DNA of 47,792 nucleotides from an uncultured Eubacteriales bacterium. Its GTDB lineage: Bacteria > Bacillota > Clostridia > Christensenellales > CAG-138. Both the position numbers and the translations under genes were made by a program. Below, one piece after another: positions 17,793 through 25,320 of the stretch. Within the stretch, counting starts at the first letter, position 1; each line of letters opens with the position of its first letter. Under the pieces are notes generated by a model. It was not told the origin of the DNA, ran no database searches, and saw only the letters and a program-made list of their open reading frames with translations. Location: NCBI GenBank assembly GCA_900550525.1, contig URSN01000003.1, positions 1 to 47,792 of the forward strand. The letters run 5' to 3'.

Positions 17793-17818
17793 AAAAAAGC
17801 GGCGCAGGCCGCTTTTTT
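17793..17818. terminator. Bidirectional terminator after the permease
   Basis: AAAAAAGCGGC and GCCGCTTTTTT form an 11-base stem around GCAG, with the T-run on either strand. It lies between the permease and the convergent end of the DUF1538 operon. Confidence 0.85.
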
Positions 17819-17872
17819 GCTGTTCAGAACCGGCGCTCGCCGCCGCGCGCGCCGGCTGCATGGCCGCCTGCG

Positions 17873-18397
17873 TCAGCGGAAGCTGTTCAAAAGCTCCGCC
17901 AGCGGCGCGACGGTGTCGTTGAGGTTTTTGATCGCGTCGTTGAGCGTCGCAATGTCCAGATTGGCGATGGTCTCCACCGCCCCGTCCATGTCCTCCAGCA
18001 CGGCGTTGAGCGCGGCAAAGTCGAGCGCCGCGATCTGCTCGAGCACCACGGCCGCGTCGCGCGCCACGGCGATGCTCTCGCCCGCCACGGTGTCCAGCTC
18101 CTCGAGCATGCGGCTCACCACCTGCATGTCCAGCGCGGCGATCGCCGCGTCGGCCTGCGCGAGCGTATCGGCCGCCTTTGGCAGCAGCACCGCCGCGGTC
18201 ACGACGGCGGCGAGCGCCACGATGGCCGCCGCCGCGGCGCACAGGCGCAGCAGCGCGGTCTGGCGTTTTTTGTGCGCGTTCTGCGCAAGCAGCAGGTCGC
18301 GGATCTCGGCAAGCAGCGCCGGCTGCCCGGCCGCCTCCGTCTGCGCGCCGTCCCCGGTTTGCGCGGGGCCAAGGCCCGCCTCTTCCCGCAGTTCCAT
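17873..18397 (-). CDS. Single-pass membrane protein with a coiled-coil-like tail, unknown function
   Basis: A 174-residue protein: a charged N-terminal part (residues 1-45), one hydrophobic segment LLRLCAAAAAIVALAAVVTA (about 49-68), then an amphipathic region with recurring units such as ALDMQVVSRMLEEL, ALDFAALNAVLEDM and NLDIATLNDAIKNL, a repeat of about 23-26 residues with Leu-Asp spacing. GGGAGG precedes the ATG at 18397. It is the last gene after the two PII-like genes and is probably cotranscribed, so it may be part of the same system. I do not recognise a family; the layout resembles small membrane-anchored helical scaffolds. Confidence 0.75.
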   Translation of the reverse strand: MELREEAGLGPAQTGDGAQTEAAGQPALLAEIRDLLLAQNAHKKRQTALLRLCAAAAAIVALAAVVTAAVLLPKAADTLAQADAAIAALDMQVVSRMLEELDTVAGESIAVARDAAVVLEQIAALDFAALNAVLEDMDGAVETIANLDIATLNDAIKNLNDTVAPLAELLNSFR

Positions 18398-18466
18398 GTT
18401 CGTTCCTCCCGTATCGTAAAATGTTCCCCGCATCCAATCAGGCGTTCATGCTGCGCGCCGGCGGCC

Positions 18467-18910
18467 TTATTCGCCGCCGGGCGCGCCGCCGCCTGCGCCG
18501 TCCGCGTCCGGCGGCGCGCCGTCTGTCCGCGCCTCAGCCTCGTCTGCCGCGCGCCCGTGCGCGCCCTCCGCCGCCTGCGCCGCGCCGGCCTCCGGCAGGT
18601 CGAGCGGGCCCGTCAGGCCCATGACCTGGTCGACCGGGAGCGAGAAGCAGATGCCGTTGCCGGCCACCTTGAGGTCGGCGTGCTTGCAGATGGCGGTCAT
18701 GATGTCGTTCTTCTTCTCCCGCTCGGTCAGGATCAGCACCAGCTCCTTTTCCGGCTGCACGATGATGCCGAAAAACTTTTCCGCCTCGTGCACGCCGGTG
18801 CCGCGCGCGTGGACGACCGTGCCGCCGGACGCGCCGGCGGCCTTTGCCGCGTCCATGACGAGGTCGGCAAAGCCGCGGTTGATGATGGTCAAGATCAGTT
18901 CATGGCGCAT
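18467..18910 (-). CDS. PII-like signalling protein with a long acidic/Gly-rich tail
   Basis: Residues 1-100 read as a GlnB/PII-like ferredoxin fold: MRHELILTIINRGFADLVMDAAKAAGASGGTVVHARGTG is the first beta-alpha-beta unit with the start of the T-loop region, and IIVQPEKELVLILTE and INGICFSLPVD-like sequence (AGNGICFSLPVDQVMGL) form the second. Residues from about 105 to 147 are Ala/Gly/Glu/Asp-rich and probably disordered. The tyrosine uridylylation site of classical GlnB is not seen. It is the second of two PII-like genes downstream of the DUF1538 gene, 89 bases after the first. By analogy it would bind a nucleotide and gate the transporter; this is inference. Confidence 0.82.
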   Translation of the reverse strand: MRHELILTIINRGFADLVMDAAKAAGASGGTVVHARGTGVHEAEKFFGIIVQPEKELVLILTEREKKNDIMTAICKHADLKVAGNGICFSLPVDQVMGLTGPLDLPEAGAAQAAEGAHGRAADEAEARTDGAPPDADGAGGGAPGGE

Positions 18911-18999
18911 GTCGTTGTCCGCGCTCCGCCGTGCGGAGCCTTCCTTTCTGAGGTCTGTAAGGCCGGTCGTGCCGGCCGGGATGCGGCGCTTTTACGCCG

Positions 19000-19344
19000 T
19001 CAGCCGGAGAAGCCGGAGAGCAGCTCCAGCGTGCGGCGCTCCGCCACGCTCGAGAGCGGGATGCTGAACGCGATGCCGGGGCCGGGCCGGTCCAGGTGCA
19101 GCGCGTCGGCGAGCCGGCGCAGGAAGGCGTCCGCCGCGCTCTCGCGCACGCACAGCAGCACCACGTCCTTCTCCGTTTCGCCAAGGCCCAGGTAGTCGAG
19201 CACGTCGGAATCGGCCGTGCCGTAGCCGTGCAGCGTCAGGTGGAAGGCGATGCGCTCGTGCAGGCACAGATCCGTGATGCGCTCCGCCCTGCCGCGCTCG
19301 ATGATGCACACGATGAGCTTGATCGGTTCGATCGCTTCCGCCAT
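19000..19344 (-). CDS. PII-like signalling protein, compact
   Basis: A 114-residue protein with the same two beta-alpha-beta halves as its neighbour: PIKLIVCIIERGRAERITDLCLHERIAFHLTLHGYGTA, then DVVLLCVRESAADAFLRRLADAL and GPGIAFSIPLSSV, which matches the GICFSLPVDQV segment of the second PII-like protein. It differs strongly elsewhere, so the pair could form hetero-oligomers or sense different ligands. Its ATG is separated by one base from the stop codon of the DUF1538 gene (TGAGATG), so translation is tightly coupled to the membrane protein. Confidence 0.8.
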   Translation of the reverse strand: MAEAIEPIKLIVCIIERGRAERITDLCLHERIAFHLTLHGYGTADSDVLDYLGLGETEKDVVLLCVRESAADAFLRRLADALHLDRPGPGIAFSIPLSSVAERRTLELLSGFSG

Positions 19345-19345
19345 C

Positions 19346-20869
19346 TCAGGCCACCTCCACAGGGAATTCGAAGATCTCGATCTCGGCCGGCTCCGCTGCG
19401 GGCGCCTCCGCCTGCGCGGCGCGGCGCAGCTTGACGCTGTACAGCACGCCCAGCAGCTGTATGGTGATCAGCGGCGTCATGGCGACCATCGCCACCAGGC
19501 CGAACGCGTCCAGCAGGATATCGCCGCCAAGCGCGTCGCACGCGCCCATGGCAAACGGCAGCATGAACGCCGCGGTCATCGGCCCGGAAGCGACGCCGCC
19601 GGAGTCGAACGCCACGGCGGTGAAGATCTTCGGCACGAAGAACGACAGCCCCAGCGCAACGGCATAGCCGCCCACGAGGAAATACCAGATGGAGACGCCC
19701 GTCACCACGCGCAGCATGGCGATGCCGATGGAGACGGCCACGCCGACGGACAGGCTCAGCAGCATGGCCCGCCCGGAGATGGCGCCCACGGTGATCTCCT
19801 CCACCTGCTTGTTGAGCACGTGCACCGCCGGCTCGGCCATGACGACGAAAAAGCCCATCACCATCCCGACGGGGATCAGCCAGCCGGCTGCCGCGCCGCC
19901 CAGGCGGCTGCCCAGCGCGTAGCCCGCGGGCAGGAAGCCCGTGTTCACCCCCGTGAGGAAGAGCACCAGCCCTGCGAAGGTGTACAGCAGGCCCACGGCG
20001 ATCTTGAGCAGGCTCCGGCGCGACAGGCGCAGGAACAGGATCTGGAACACCAAAAAGAACAGCACGATCGGCAGCAGCGCCACCGCCACGTCGGACAGGT
20101 ATTCGGGGAAGTTCTCGCCAAAGAGCGCCGCGATCTCGGAAAAGCTGCGCGGGTCGTGCGCCGAGACGGGCGTGTAGGCGTTTTCACCGGAGGGGTAGAT
20201 CATGCCCAGCACCAGCATGGAGAGGATCGGCCCGATGCTGCACAGCGAGACGAGGCCGAAGCTGTCGTCCTGCGCGCTGTTGCCGCCGCGCACGGCGGCC
20301 ACGCCGATGCCCAGCGCCATGATGAACGGCACGGTGATCGGCCCGGTCGTGACGCCGCCGGAGTCGAACGAGGCGGCGACGAAGCCCTCCGGCGTGAACG
20401 CCGCCAGCGCAAACACCGCCAGATAAAAGACGATCAGCAGCGTTTGCAGCGGCCGGCCAAAAACGATGCGCAGCAGCGCCAGCACGAGGAACAGCCCGCC
20501 GCCCACCGCCACCGTGAGGATCAGCACCGCGTCCGGCACGGTCGGCACCTGCGCGGCCAGCACGGTCAGGTCGGGCTCGGCAATGGTGATCAGCACGCCG
20601 ATGAGGAAGCACACCGGCACGAGGACGGACAGCTTTTTGGATTTGGTCAGGTGCGCGCCCACGCGCTCGCCCATGGGCATCATGGCGATGTCCGCGCCGA
20701 GCGTGAACAGCCCCATGCCCAGCACCAGCATCGCCGCGCCGATCAGGAACAGCCAGAACGTGCCGGCCGGCAGCGGGCACAGCAGCAGATGGATCAGCAC
20801 CACCAGCCCCGTCACCGGCAGCACGGAGGAGAGCGATTCCTTGATTTTTTCGAGCAGCTTTCGGTTCAT
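19346..20869 (-). CDS. DUF1538 family membrane protein, duplicated two-half form
   Basis: A 507-residue integral membrane protein made of two related halves. The signature FDSGGVTTGP at about 168-177 recurs as FDSGGVASGP at 421-430; ITIAEPDLTVLAAQV at about 94-108 recurs as FVVMAEPAVHVLNKQV at 341-356; and the glycine-rich GADIAMMPMGERVG helix of the first half corresponds to GVNTGFLPAGYALG in the second. The conserved polar FDSGG motifs in the membrane suggest a transport path, but the substrate is unknown. First gene of an operon with two PII-like genes. The ATG at 20869 lacks a strong ribosome binding site. The promoter is overlapped by a palindrome, so expression is likely repressed. Confidence 0.88.
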   Translation of the reverse strand: MNRKLLEKIKESLSSVLPVTGLVVLIHLLLCPLPAGTFWLFLIGAAMLVLGMGLFTLGADIAMMPMGERVGAHLTKSKKLSVLVPVCFLIGVLITIAEPDLTVLAAQVPTVPDAVLILTVAVGGGLFLVLALLRIVFGRPLQTLLIVFYLAVFALAAFTPEGFVAASFDSGGVTTGPITVPFIMALGIGVAAVRGGNSAQDDSFGLVSLCSIGPILSMLVLGMIYPSGENAYTPVSAHDPRSFSEIAALFGENFPEYLSDVAVALLPIVLFFLVFQILFLRLSRRSLLKIAVGLLYTFAGLVLFLTGVNTGFLPAGYALGSRLGGAAAGWLIPVGMVMGFFVVMAEPAVHVLNKQVEEITVGAISGRAMLLSLSVGVAVSIGIAMLRVVTGVSIWYFLVGGYAVALGLSFFVPKIFTAVAFDSGGVASGPMTAAFMLPFAMGACDALGGDILLDAFGLVAMVAMTPLITIQLLGVLYSVKLRRAAQAEAPAAEPAEIEIFEFPVEVA

Positions 20870-20960
20870 CCGTCGTATCCGCCGTTTCGCTGAAGATGTG
20901 CGCCGGGCGGCCCGGGCGCGGCGGCAAAGGGCGCGGCCCTTCTTAATGCCATCTTTATAT

Positions 20961-20979
20961 GTATGGTATCTTACCATAC
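20961..20979. promoter_or_regulatory. Perfect 19-bp palindromic operator upstream of the DUF1538/PII operon
   Basis: GTATGGTA-TCT-TACCATAC, with two perfect 8-base arms and a 3-base centre. It covers the -10 box of the minus-strand promoter, so a bound dimer would block RNA polymerase. The regulator is not encoded next to it as far as I can see; the shape is compatible with GntR-type or other winged-helix repressors. Confidence 0.65.
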
Positions 20980-20997
20980 CGCCCGGCCGCCGGTCAA
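20968..20997 (-). promoter_or_regulatory. Promoter of the DUF1538-PII operon
   Basis: TTGACC (20997-20992), an 18-base spacer and TAAGAT (20973-20968) on the minus strand. Transcription would start near 20961 at the edge of the palindrome, leaving a leader of about 90 nt. Confidence 0.55.
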
Positions 20998-21017
20998 GGC
21001 GGCGGGGGAGACGTGGA

Positions 21018-21046
21018 ACGGGCCGGAGGGGATGCCGCCGGCCCGT
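21018..21046 (-). terminator. Possible codB terminator
   Basis: ACGGGCCGG and CCGGCCCGT form a 9-base stem beyond the codB stop, but the following minus-strand bases (TCCACGTCT) are only weakly T-rich. Confidence 0.35.
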
Positions 21047-21076
21047 GCCGGCCGTCATGTGGGGGGAAAGCGGCGG

Positions 21077-22375
21077 TTACTGCGCGGTGGTGGAGACGCC
21101 AGCATCGCCCTTGTAGTAGAGCTTGTCGACGAGGAAGTAGATCACGCCCGCCACGACCATGGCGTTGACGGCCGAGATGCCCCAGCTGAACGTGGGGATG
21201 ATCGTGCCGCCGGTCAGGTTGCCGACGATCGCGCCGGCGACCACGCCCGCGATCGCGCCCCAGTTGATCTTGCGGTGGACCACGGTGTCCGCACCGTAGC
21301 TGGCGCGGTGCATGAAGTAGTCCATCATGATGATCATGCCGATGGGCGGCAGCGTCGCGTTGAGGAAGTTCAGCCAGCTGACGAAGTTGTTGTACAGCCA
21401 CACGGCCAGCGCCGTGCCGAGCACGCCGGAGACGATGACCATCGGGCGCTTGCGCACCTTGGTGATGTTCGACAGGCCGAGGCTGCCGGTGTAGAGCGCG
21501 TTGTCGTTCGTGGTCCAGATGTTCGCGCCGAGCACGATGATGGCCGGGATGGCCAGGCCCTGCGCGATCATGACGTAGAAGATGTCGTCCTTGCCCGTGT
21601 ACGCGCCGCCGACCGCGCCGAAGCAGAACATCAGCATGTTGCCGATGGTGAACGCGATGACCGTCACCACCGTGACGCTGAGCTTCGTGCGGCCAAAGCG
21701 CGCGAAGTTCGGCGTGGCCGTGCCGCCGCTGATGACCGAGCCGATGACCGCCGCCACGCCGCCCAGCAGCGTCATGGTGCCGGTGGACTTTTCAAAGATC
21801 GTGACGAGGCCGCCGCCGTCGATGACCGCCGTGACCATCGAGTAGATGCCCAGCACGGCGATCAGCGGCACGGAGACCCAGCTGACGATCTCAATGCCCT
21901 TCACGCCGAAGTAGGCGGATGTGGTCATACACGCGCCGCAGGCGATGATCAGCACCCACAGCAGGTGGTCGATGCCGAACGTCGTGGCCACCGGGTAGGC
22001 GAACATCGCCGCGCCGACGCCGAACCAGCCGATCTGCGTGACGGCGATGAGCACCGAGGGCAGGTAGGAGCCGACCGTGCCGAACGAGCGGTGCGCCAGC
22101 AGGTCGAAGGACAGGCCGGTGTCGCCGCCGATCCAGGCGAGCAGGCCCGTGTAGATGCCCAGGAAGATGCTGCCGATGATCAGCGCCCACAGGAACGTCC
22201 ACAGGTCCATGCCGTTTGCCATCTTGGCGCCGGCGCTCATGCTGGCGGAGAAGAACGTGAAGCCCATCATGATGACGAACATCGCGCCTGCTCCCTTGCG
22301 TGCCGATTGCGGAACGACTTCCAGTGAGTAATCCGGGTCTACATGCTGCTGTTTGACTTCTTTGACTTCTTCCAT
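21077..22375 (-). CDS. codB: Cytosine/purine permease, NCS1 family (CodB-like)
   Basis: A 432-residue transporter with about 12 hydrophobic segments. Typical NCS1 features are GAGAMFVIMMGFTFFSASM in the first helix, GDTGLSFDLLAHRSFG after helix 2, IGWFGVGAAMFAYP in helix 3 and the long ANIWTTNDNALYTGSLGLSNI segment in the middle, all as in CodB-type cytosine permeases. The start at 22375 follows AAAGGGAGG. The divergent lacI-preA genes support a role in pyrimidine uptake. Expression comes from a promoter about 470 bases upstream through a long leader. Exact substrate (cytosine or another nucleobase) is inferred. Confidence 0.92.
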   Translation of the reverse strand: MEEVKEVKQQHVDPDYSLEVVPQSARKGAGAMFVIMMGFTFFSASMSAGAKMANGMDLWTFLWALIIGSIFLGIYTGLLAWIGGDTGLSFDLLAHRSFGTVGSYLPSVLIAVTQIGWFGVGAAMFAYPVATTFGIDHLLWVLIIACGACMTTSAYFGVKGIEIVSWVSVPLIAVLGIYSMVTAVIDGGGLVTIFEKSTGTMTLLGGVAAVIGSVISGGTATPNFARFGRTKLSVTVVTVIAFTIGNMLMFCFGAVGGAYTGKDDIFYVMIAQGLAIPAIIVLGANIWTTNDNALYTGSLGLSNITKVRKRPMVIVSGVLGTALAVWLYNNFVSWLNFLNATLPPIGMIIMMDYFMHRASYGADTVVHRKINWGAIAGVVAGAIVGNLTGGTIIPTFSWGISAVNAMVVAGVIYFLVDKLYYKGDAGVSTTAQ

Positions 22376-22838
22376 GCTTTGACCTCCCTTTCTGTACTGT
22401 TGGCTGTTGGGAAACGCCGCTTACCATTCTATACTATAAGGGCGCAGTGATGGCCGATGCCTGTATGTGTGTCCTCCGGCGCCCGCGCGGGCGGCTGTGG
22501 GCAAAATGTCGCGCTGCGCCGCAGCTGCGTCCGTGCGCGCCGGCGGCGGGGGGCGGATATGGCCGCGTCGGGGCCGGGATGCAAATCGTCAAGGGCCGTT
22601 GGGTTCGGCCGGACGGTACAACGCGTCCGGGTGTCGTATCGGATCCTGCAACGGGCGGTTGCGGGCAGATCAGGTCGTTGGGGTGCGGCTGCGGCGGATG
22701 TCGGTAAGGTCGTTGCGGCCTGTGCGCCGCGCGCTGCATGGTTTGTGATGGTCGATCGTTGATCGGTGTGGCCGGCGGCGCCGGCCTTTGCTCTCTGCCG
22801 CTGCGGCAGCTGGCGATGTAACCAGATACATTTATGTT
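22376..22838 (-). other. Long untranslated leader of codB, about 460 nt
   Basis: No credible gene is present in 22376-22838. The only sizeable frame (22739-22434) is Arg/Pro-rich and has no ribosome binding site. Between the strong promoter at 22873-22845 and the codB ATG the RNA would be long and GC-rich, with hairpins at 22794-22808 (CTGCCGC/GCGGCAG) and 22770-22786 (GGCCGGC/GCCGGCC). I could not match a known riboswitch. A second TATAGT-like -10 near 22437-22432 could give a shorter transcript. Confidence 0.4.
22816..22831. promoter_or_regulatory. Palindromic operator candidate inside the codB transcript start
   Basis: ATGTA-ACCAGA-TACAT, a perfect 5-base inverted repeat with a 6-base centre, lies about 7-22 bases downstream of the predicted codB transcription start. 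A repressor bound here would block early elongation. The LacI-family regulator encoded divergently is the obvious candidate. Confidence 0.5.
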
Positions 22839-22844
22839 ATTTTT

Positions 22845-22873
22845 ATACTAACGCATGGCGACGCGCCTGTCAA
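22845..22873 (-). promoter_or_regulatory. codB promoter
   Basis: A perfect TTGACA (22873-22868), a 17-base spacer and TAGTAT (22850-22845) on the minus strand. Confidence 0.75.
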
Positions 22874-22930
22874 TCCCTTCCGACACATTTTTTTCATAAT
22901 TCGCGCGGCGCCGGTGCGGGCCGTCCCGCC

Positions 22931-22959
22931 TTGCCGCGGACGTGCCGTCATGGTATAAT
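22931..22959 (+). promoter_or_regulatory. lacI-preA promoter
   Basis: TTGCCG (22931-22936), 17 bases and a perfect TATAAT (22954-22959). Transcription would start near 22966, leaving a leader of about 40 nt before the TTG start codon. Confidence 0.7.
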
Positions 22960-23004
22960 CCCTGTACGGGCCGCTCCGGCGGCCGACAGGGGGGAGGGGC
23001 ACGC

Positions 23005-24021
23005 TTGAACATCAAGGAGATCGCCAGGGCGGCGGGCGTATCGGTCGCCACCATATCGCGGGTGCTCAACCACCCGGAGCAGGTGCTGCCGGAAACGCGC
23101 GAGCATGTGCTCGCGGTCATGAAGGAGCATCATTACACGCCCAACTGGTTCGCCCGCGGGCTGAACCTCGGCCGCACGAACACCATCGCGCTGCTGGTGC
23201 CGAACCTGGAGCTCAACCGCTTCCAGCAGCTCATCTGCGGCGTGGAGACCGTCGCGCGCAGCAAGCAGTACGCGGTCATCCTCTGCCATACGGAAAACGA
23301 CCCGGCGCAGGAGCTGGCCTATCTGGAGATGGTGCGCACGCGCCACATCGACGGCGTGATCTTCGCGCCCTCGTCGCTTTCGCGCCAGCAGCGCGAGCCG
23401 CTTCTTTCCGACGGCGTGCCCTGCGTGCACGTGGGGCGCGGCGCCGAGAGCGGCTTTGACGCCATGTGCTATATCGACCAGGAGGAGAGCGCCTTCCGCC
23501 TGACGCAGCACCTGCTCTCGCTCGGGCACGAATCGATCGGGCTGCTGCTGGATGACCGGCTGCGCCTTGAGGCAGCGCAGGTCGAGGCCGGGTGCCGGCG
23601 CGCGCTCGCGGGCACGCAGGCGCGCTTGATGCTCTGGTCGTGCCGCAGCACGATCCCGGACGGCTTCAACGCGGGCTACCGCATCCTGCGCGCCGGCGGG
23701 AAGCCGCCGCGCGCGCTCATCACCTCCAGCGACCGGCAGGCGTTCGGCGTGCTGCGCGCGGCGGAGCGGCTCGACGTCGCCGTGCCGGAGGAGCTGGCGC
23801 TGGCCACGCTTGCGGATTCGCCGCTGTGCCCGATCGTCTCCCCGGCGGTCACGGGCATGGAGCAGCCGACGGCGCGGCTCGGCATGCTGGCCGCGCGCAT
23901 GCTCTTCGACCGGATCGAGAGCGGCGCGCCCGCCGCCGCGCAGGAGATCGTCCTGCAGCCCAAGCTGAAGATCCGCCGCTCCTGCGGCAACCGCAAGCAC
24001 ATTTACGAACTGTTCGATTGA
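23005..24021 (+). CDS. LacI family transcriptional regulator
   Basis: DNA-binding repressor/activator of LacI type, 338 residues. The N-terminal helix-turn-helix NIKEIARAAGVSVATISRVL and hinge region NWFARGLNLGRTNTIALLVP are followed by the periplasmic-binding-like ligand domain (VIFAPSSLSRQ, LGHESIGLLLDD, ALITSSDRQAFGVLRA). The frame starts at the TTG at 23005, placed by GGGGAGGGG seven bases upstream; the ATG upstream at 22942 lies within the promoter. Divergent from codB and 10 bases ahead of preA, so it probably controls both; the palindrome at 22816-22831 is a likely site. Confidence 0.88.
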   Translation: MNIKEIARAAGVSVATISRVLNHPEQVLPETREHVLAVMKEHHYTPNWFARGLNLGRTNTIALLVPNLELNRFQQLICGVETVARSKQYAVILCHTENDPAQELAYLEMVRTRHIDGVIFAPSSLSRQQREPLLSDGVPCVHVGRGAESGFDAMCYIDQEESAFRLTQHLLSLGHESIGLLLDDRLRLEAAQVEAGCRRALAGTQARLMLWSCRSTIPDGFNAGYRILRAGGKPPRALITSSDRQAFGVLRAAERLDVAVPEELALATLADSPLCPIVSPAVTGMEQPTARLGMLAARMLFDRIESGAPAAAQEIVLQPKLKIRRSCGNRKHIYELFD

Positions 24022-24031
24022 GGAGGACGGC

Positions 24032-25156
24032 ATGGATCTGTCTGTGGATCTGGGCGAACTGAAACTGAAGAACCCCGTCATGGTCGCCGCCGGGCCCTGG
24101 GCGCGCGACGCGGCGTCCATCCGCCGCTGCGTCGAGGCCGGCGCGGGCGCCGTCATCACGGAGACGCTCTCGCTCGAGGCCAACGCGAACCTCAGCCCGC
24201 GCCTGTATGTGGGCGGCAACGGGCAGCTGTTCAACACGAAGCTGTATTCGAACATCCAGCTCGAGCAGTGGGAGATGGAGCTGGAGACGCTCGAGCGCGG
24301 GGACTGCCGGCTCATCGTCAGCATCTGGGGCAGCTCCGCCTCGGAGTTGTCGTACCTGGCGGAGCGGGCGGAGCGCATGGGGGCCGACGCGGTGGAGATC
24401 AGCGTTTCCGCGCCCATCGGCACGCGCAACAAATCGCTCAGCTACCATACGCCGCACCTGCTCGAGTGTGCGCGCGCGGTTGTGAACACCGTGGGCGTGC
24501 CGGTGCTCGCCAAGCTCTCCTACGAGGTGGGCAACTCGCCGGAGATCATGGACGCGCTGTATCAGGCTGGCGTGCGCATCGTCAGCGCGATCGACGCGCT
24601 CAAGGGCATCTCCGGCGTGGATGTGGAGCGCCGCCGCGCGCTGATGCCGACCTACGGCGGCTACAGCGGGGAGAACATCCGCCCCGCCGCGCTGGCGACG
24701 ACCGCGGCGCTGCGGCAGTATACGCCGTTTCGCATCTGCGGCTGCGGCGGCATCTTTACCGCGGAGAACGCGCTCGAATACCTCATGCTCGGCGCGGACG
24801 CGGTGCAGCTTGCGTCCGTCATCCAGCTGCGCGGGTACGAGGCCATCGCGCAGGTGCTCGAGGGGCTTGCCGCATGGCTGTCCGCCCACGGGCATGAGGA
24901 TATCTCCCGCGTGCGCGGCGCGGCGCTGCCCTCGCTCATGCCGTTTGAGGATGTCCGGCCCAAGCCGCTCACCGTCGTGCTGCGCGAGCCGTGCGAGGAC
25001 GCCGCCTGCGACCTGTGCATCCACGGCTGCCTGTACGGGGCCGTCTCGCGCGACGAAGCCGGCTGCATCCGCATCGACCCCGCCCGCTGCGACGGCTGCG
25101 GCCTGTGCAGCGCCCGCTGCCCGCAGCGGCGCATCATGCTCTGCTGGCAGCAGTGA
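24032..25156 (+). CDS. PreA-like dihydropyrimidine dehydrogenase / dihydroorotate dehydrogenase family protein with C-terminal 2[4Fe-4S] domain
   Basis: The first about 300 residues form an FMN-binding barrel of dihydroorotate/dihydropyrimidine dehydrogenase type: LKLKNPVMVAAGPWAR at the start, VEISVSAP in the middle, VPVLAKLSYEV and ICGCGGIFTAENALEYLMLGADAVQLAS (FMN phosphate binding) later. The C-terminus has eight cysteines in two sets, CEDAACDLCIHGC and CDGCGLCSARCP, suggesting two iron-sulfur clusters, as in PreA. It lies in an operon with a LacI regulator and divergent from a cytosine permease, which fits pyrimidine reduction. The partner flavoprotein PreT is not in this window. Dihydroorotate dehydrogenase remains an alternative. 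Confidence 0.8.
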   Translation: MDLSVDLGELKLKNPVMVAAGPWARDAASIRRCVEAGAGAVITETLSLEANANLSPRLYVGGNGQLFNTKLYSNIQLEQWEMELETLERGDCRLIVSIWGSSASELSYLAERAERMGADAVEISVSAPIGTRNKSLSYHTPHLLECARAVVNTVGVPVLAKLSYEVGNSPEIMDALYQAGVRIVSAIDALKGISGVDVERRRALMPTYGGYSGENIRPAALATTAALRQYTPFRICGCGGIFTAENALEYLMLGADAVQLASVIQLRGYEAIAQVLEGLAAWLSAHGHEDISRVRGAALPSLMPFEDVRPKPLTVVLREPCEDAACDLCIHGCLYGAVSRDEAGCIRIDPARCDGCGLCSARCPQRRIMLCWQQ

Positions 25157-25262
25157 CGCGCGTGGCGGCGCCTGCGCCGCGCATCCCCTGCGGGCCGGGG
25201 CGCGGCGGACGGATGCAGGGGCGGGGCGGAACGAATGGACGGCGGGGGGAAGTATGGAAAAG

Positions 25263-25293
25263 AACGGCAGGCGCTGGCGCGCCTGCCGTTTTC
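25263..25293. terminator. Bidirectional terminator between preA and the SPFH gene
   Basis: AACGGCAGGC and GCCTGCCGTT pair around GCTGGCGC, with TTTTC on the plus strand and A-rich bases before it. It separates two convergent genes. Confidence 0.75.
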
Positions 25294-25320
25294 GCATGAT
25301 ATTTTGCGGGGCCCGCAGCG

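Noticed and set aside
22434..22739. 101-codon minus-strand frame in the codB leader
   Set aside because: Arg/Pro-rich, no ribosome binding site, no recognisable homology; more likely untranslated leader.
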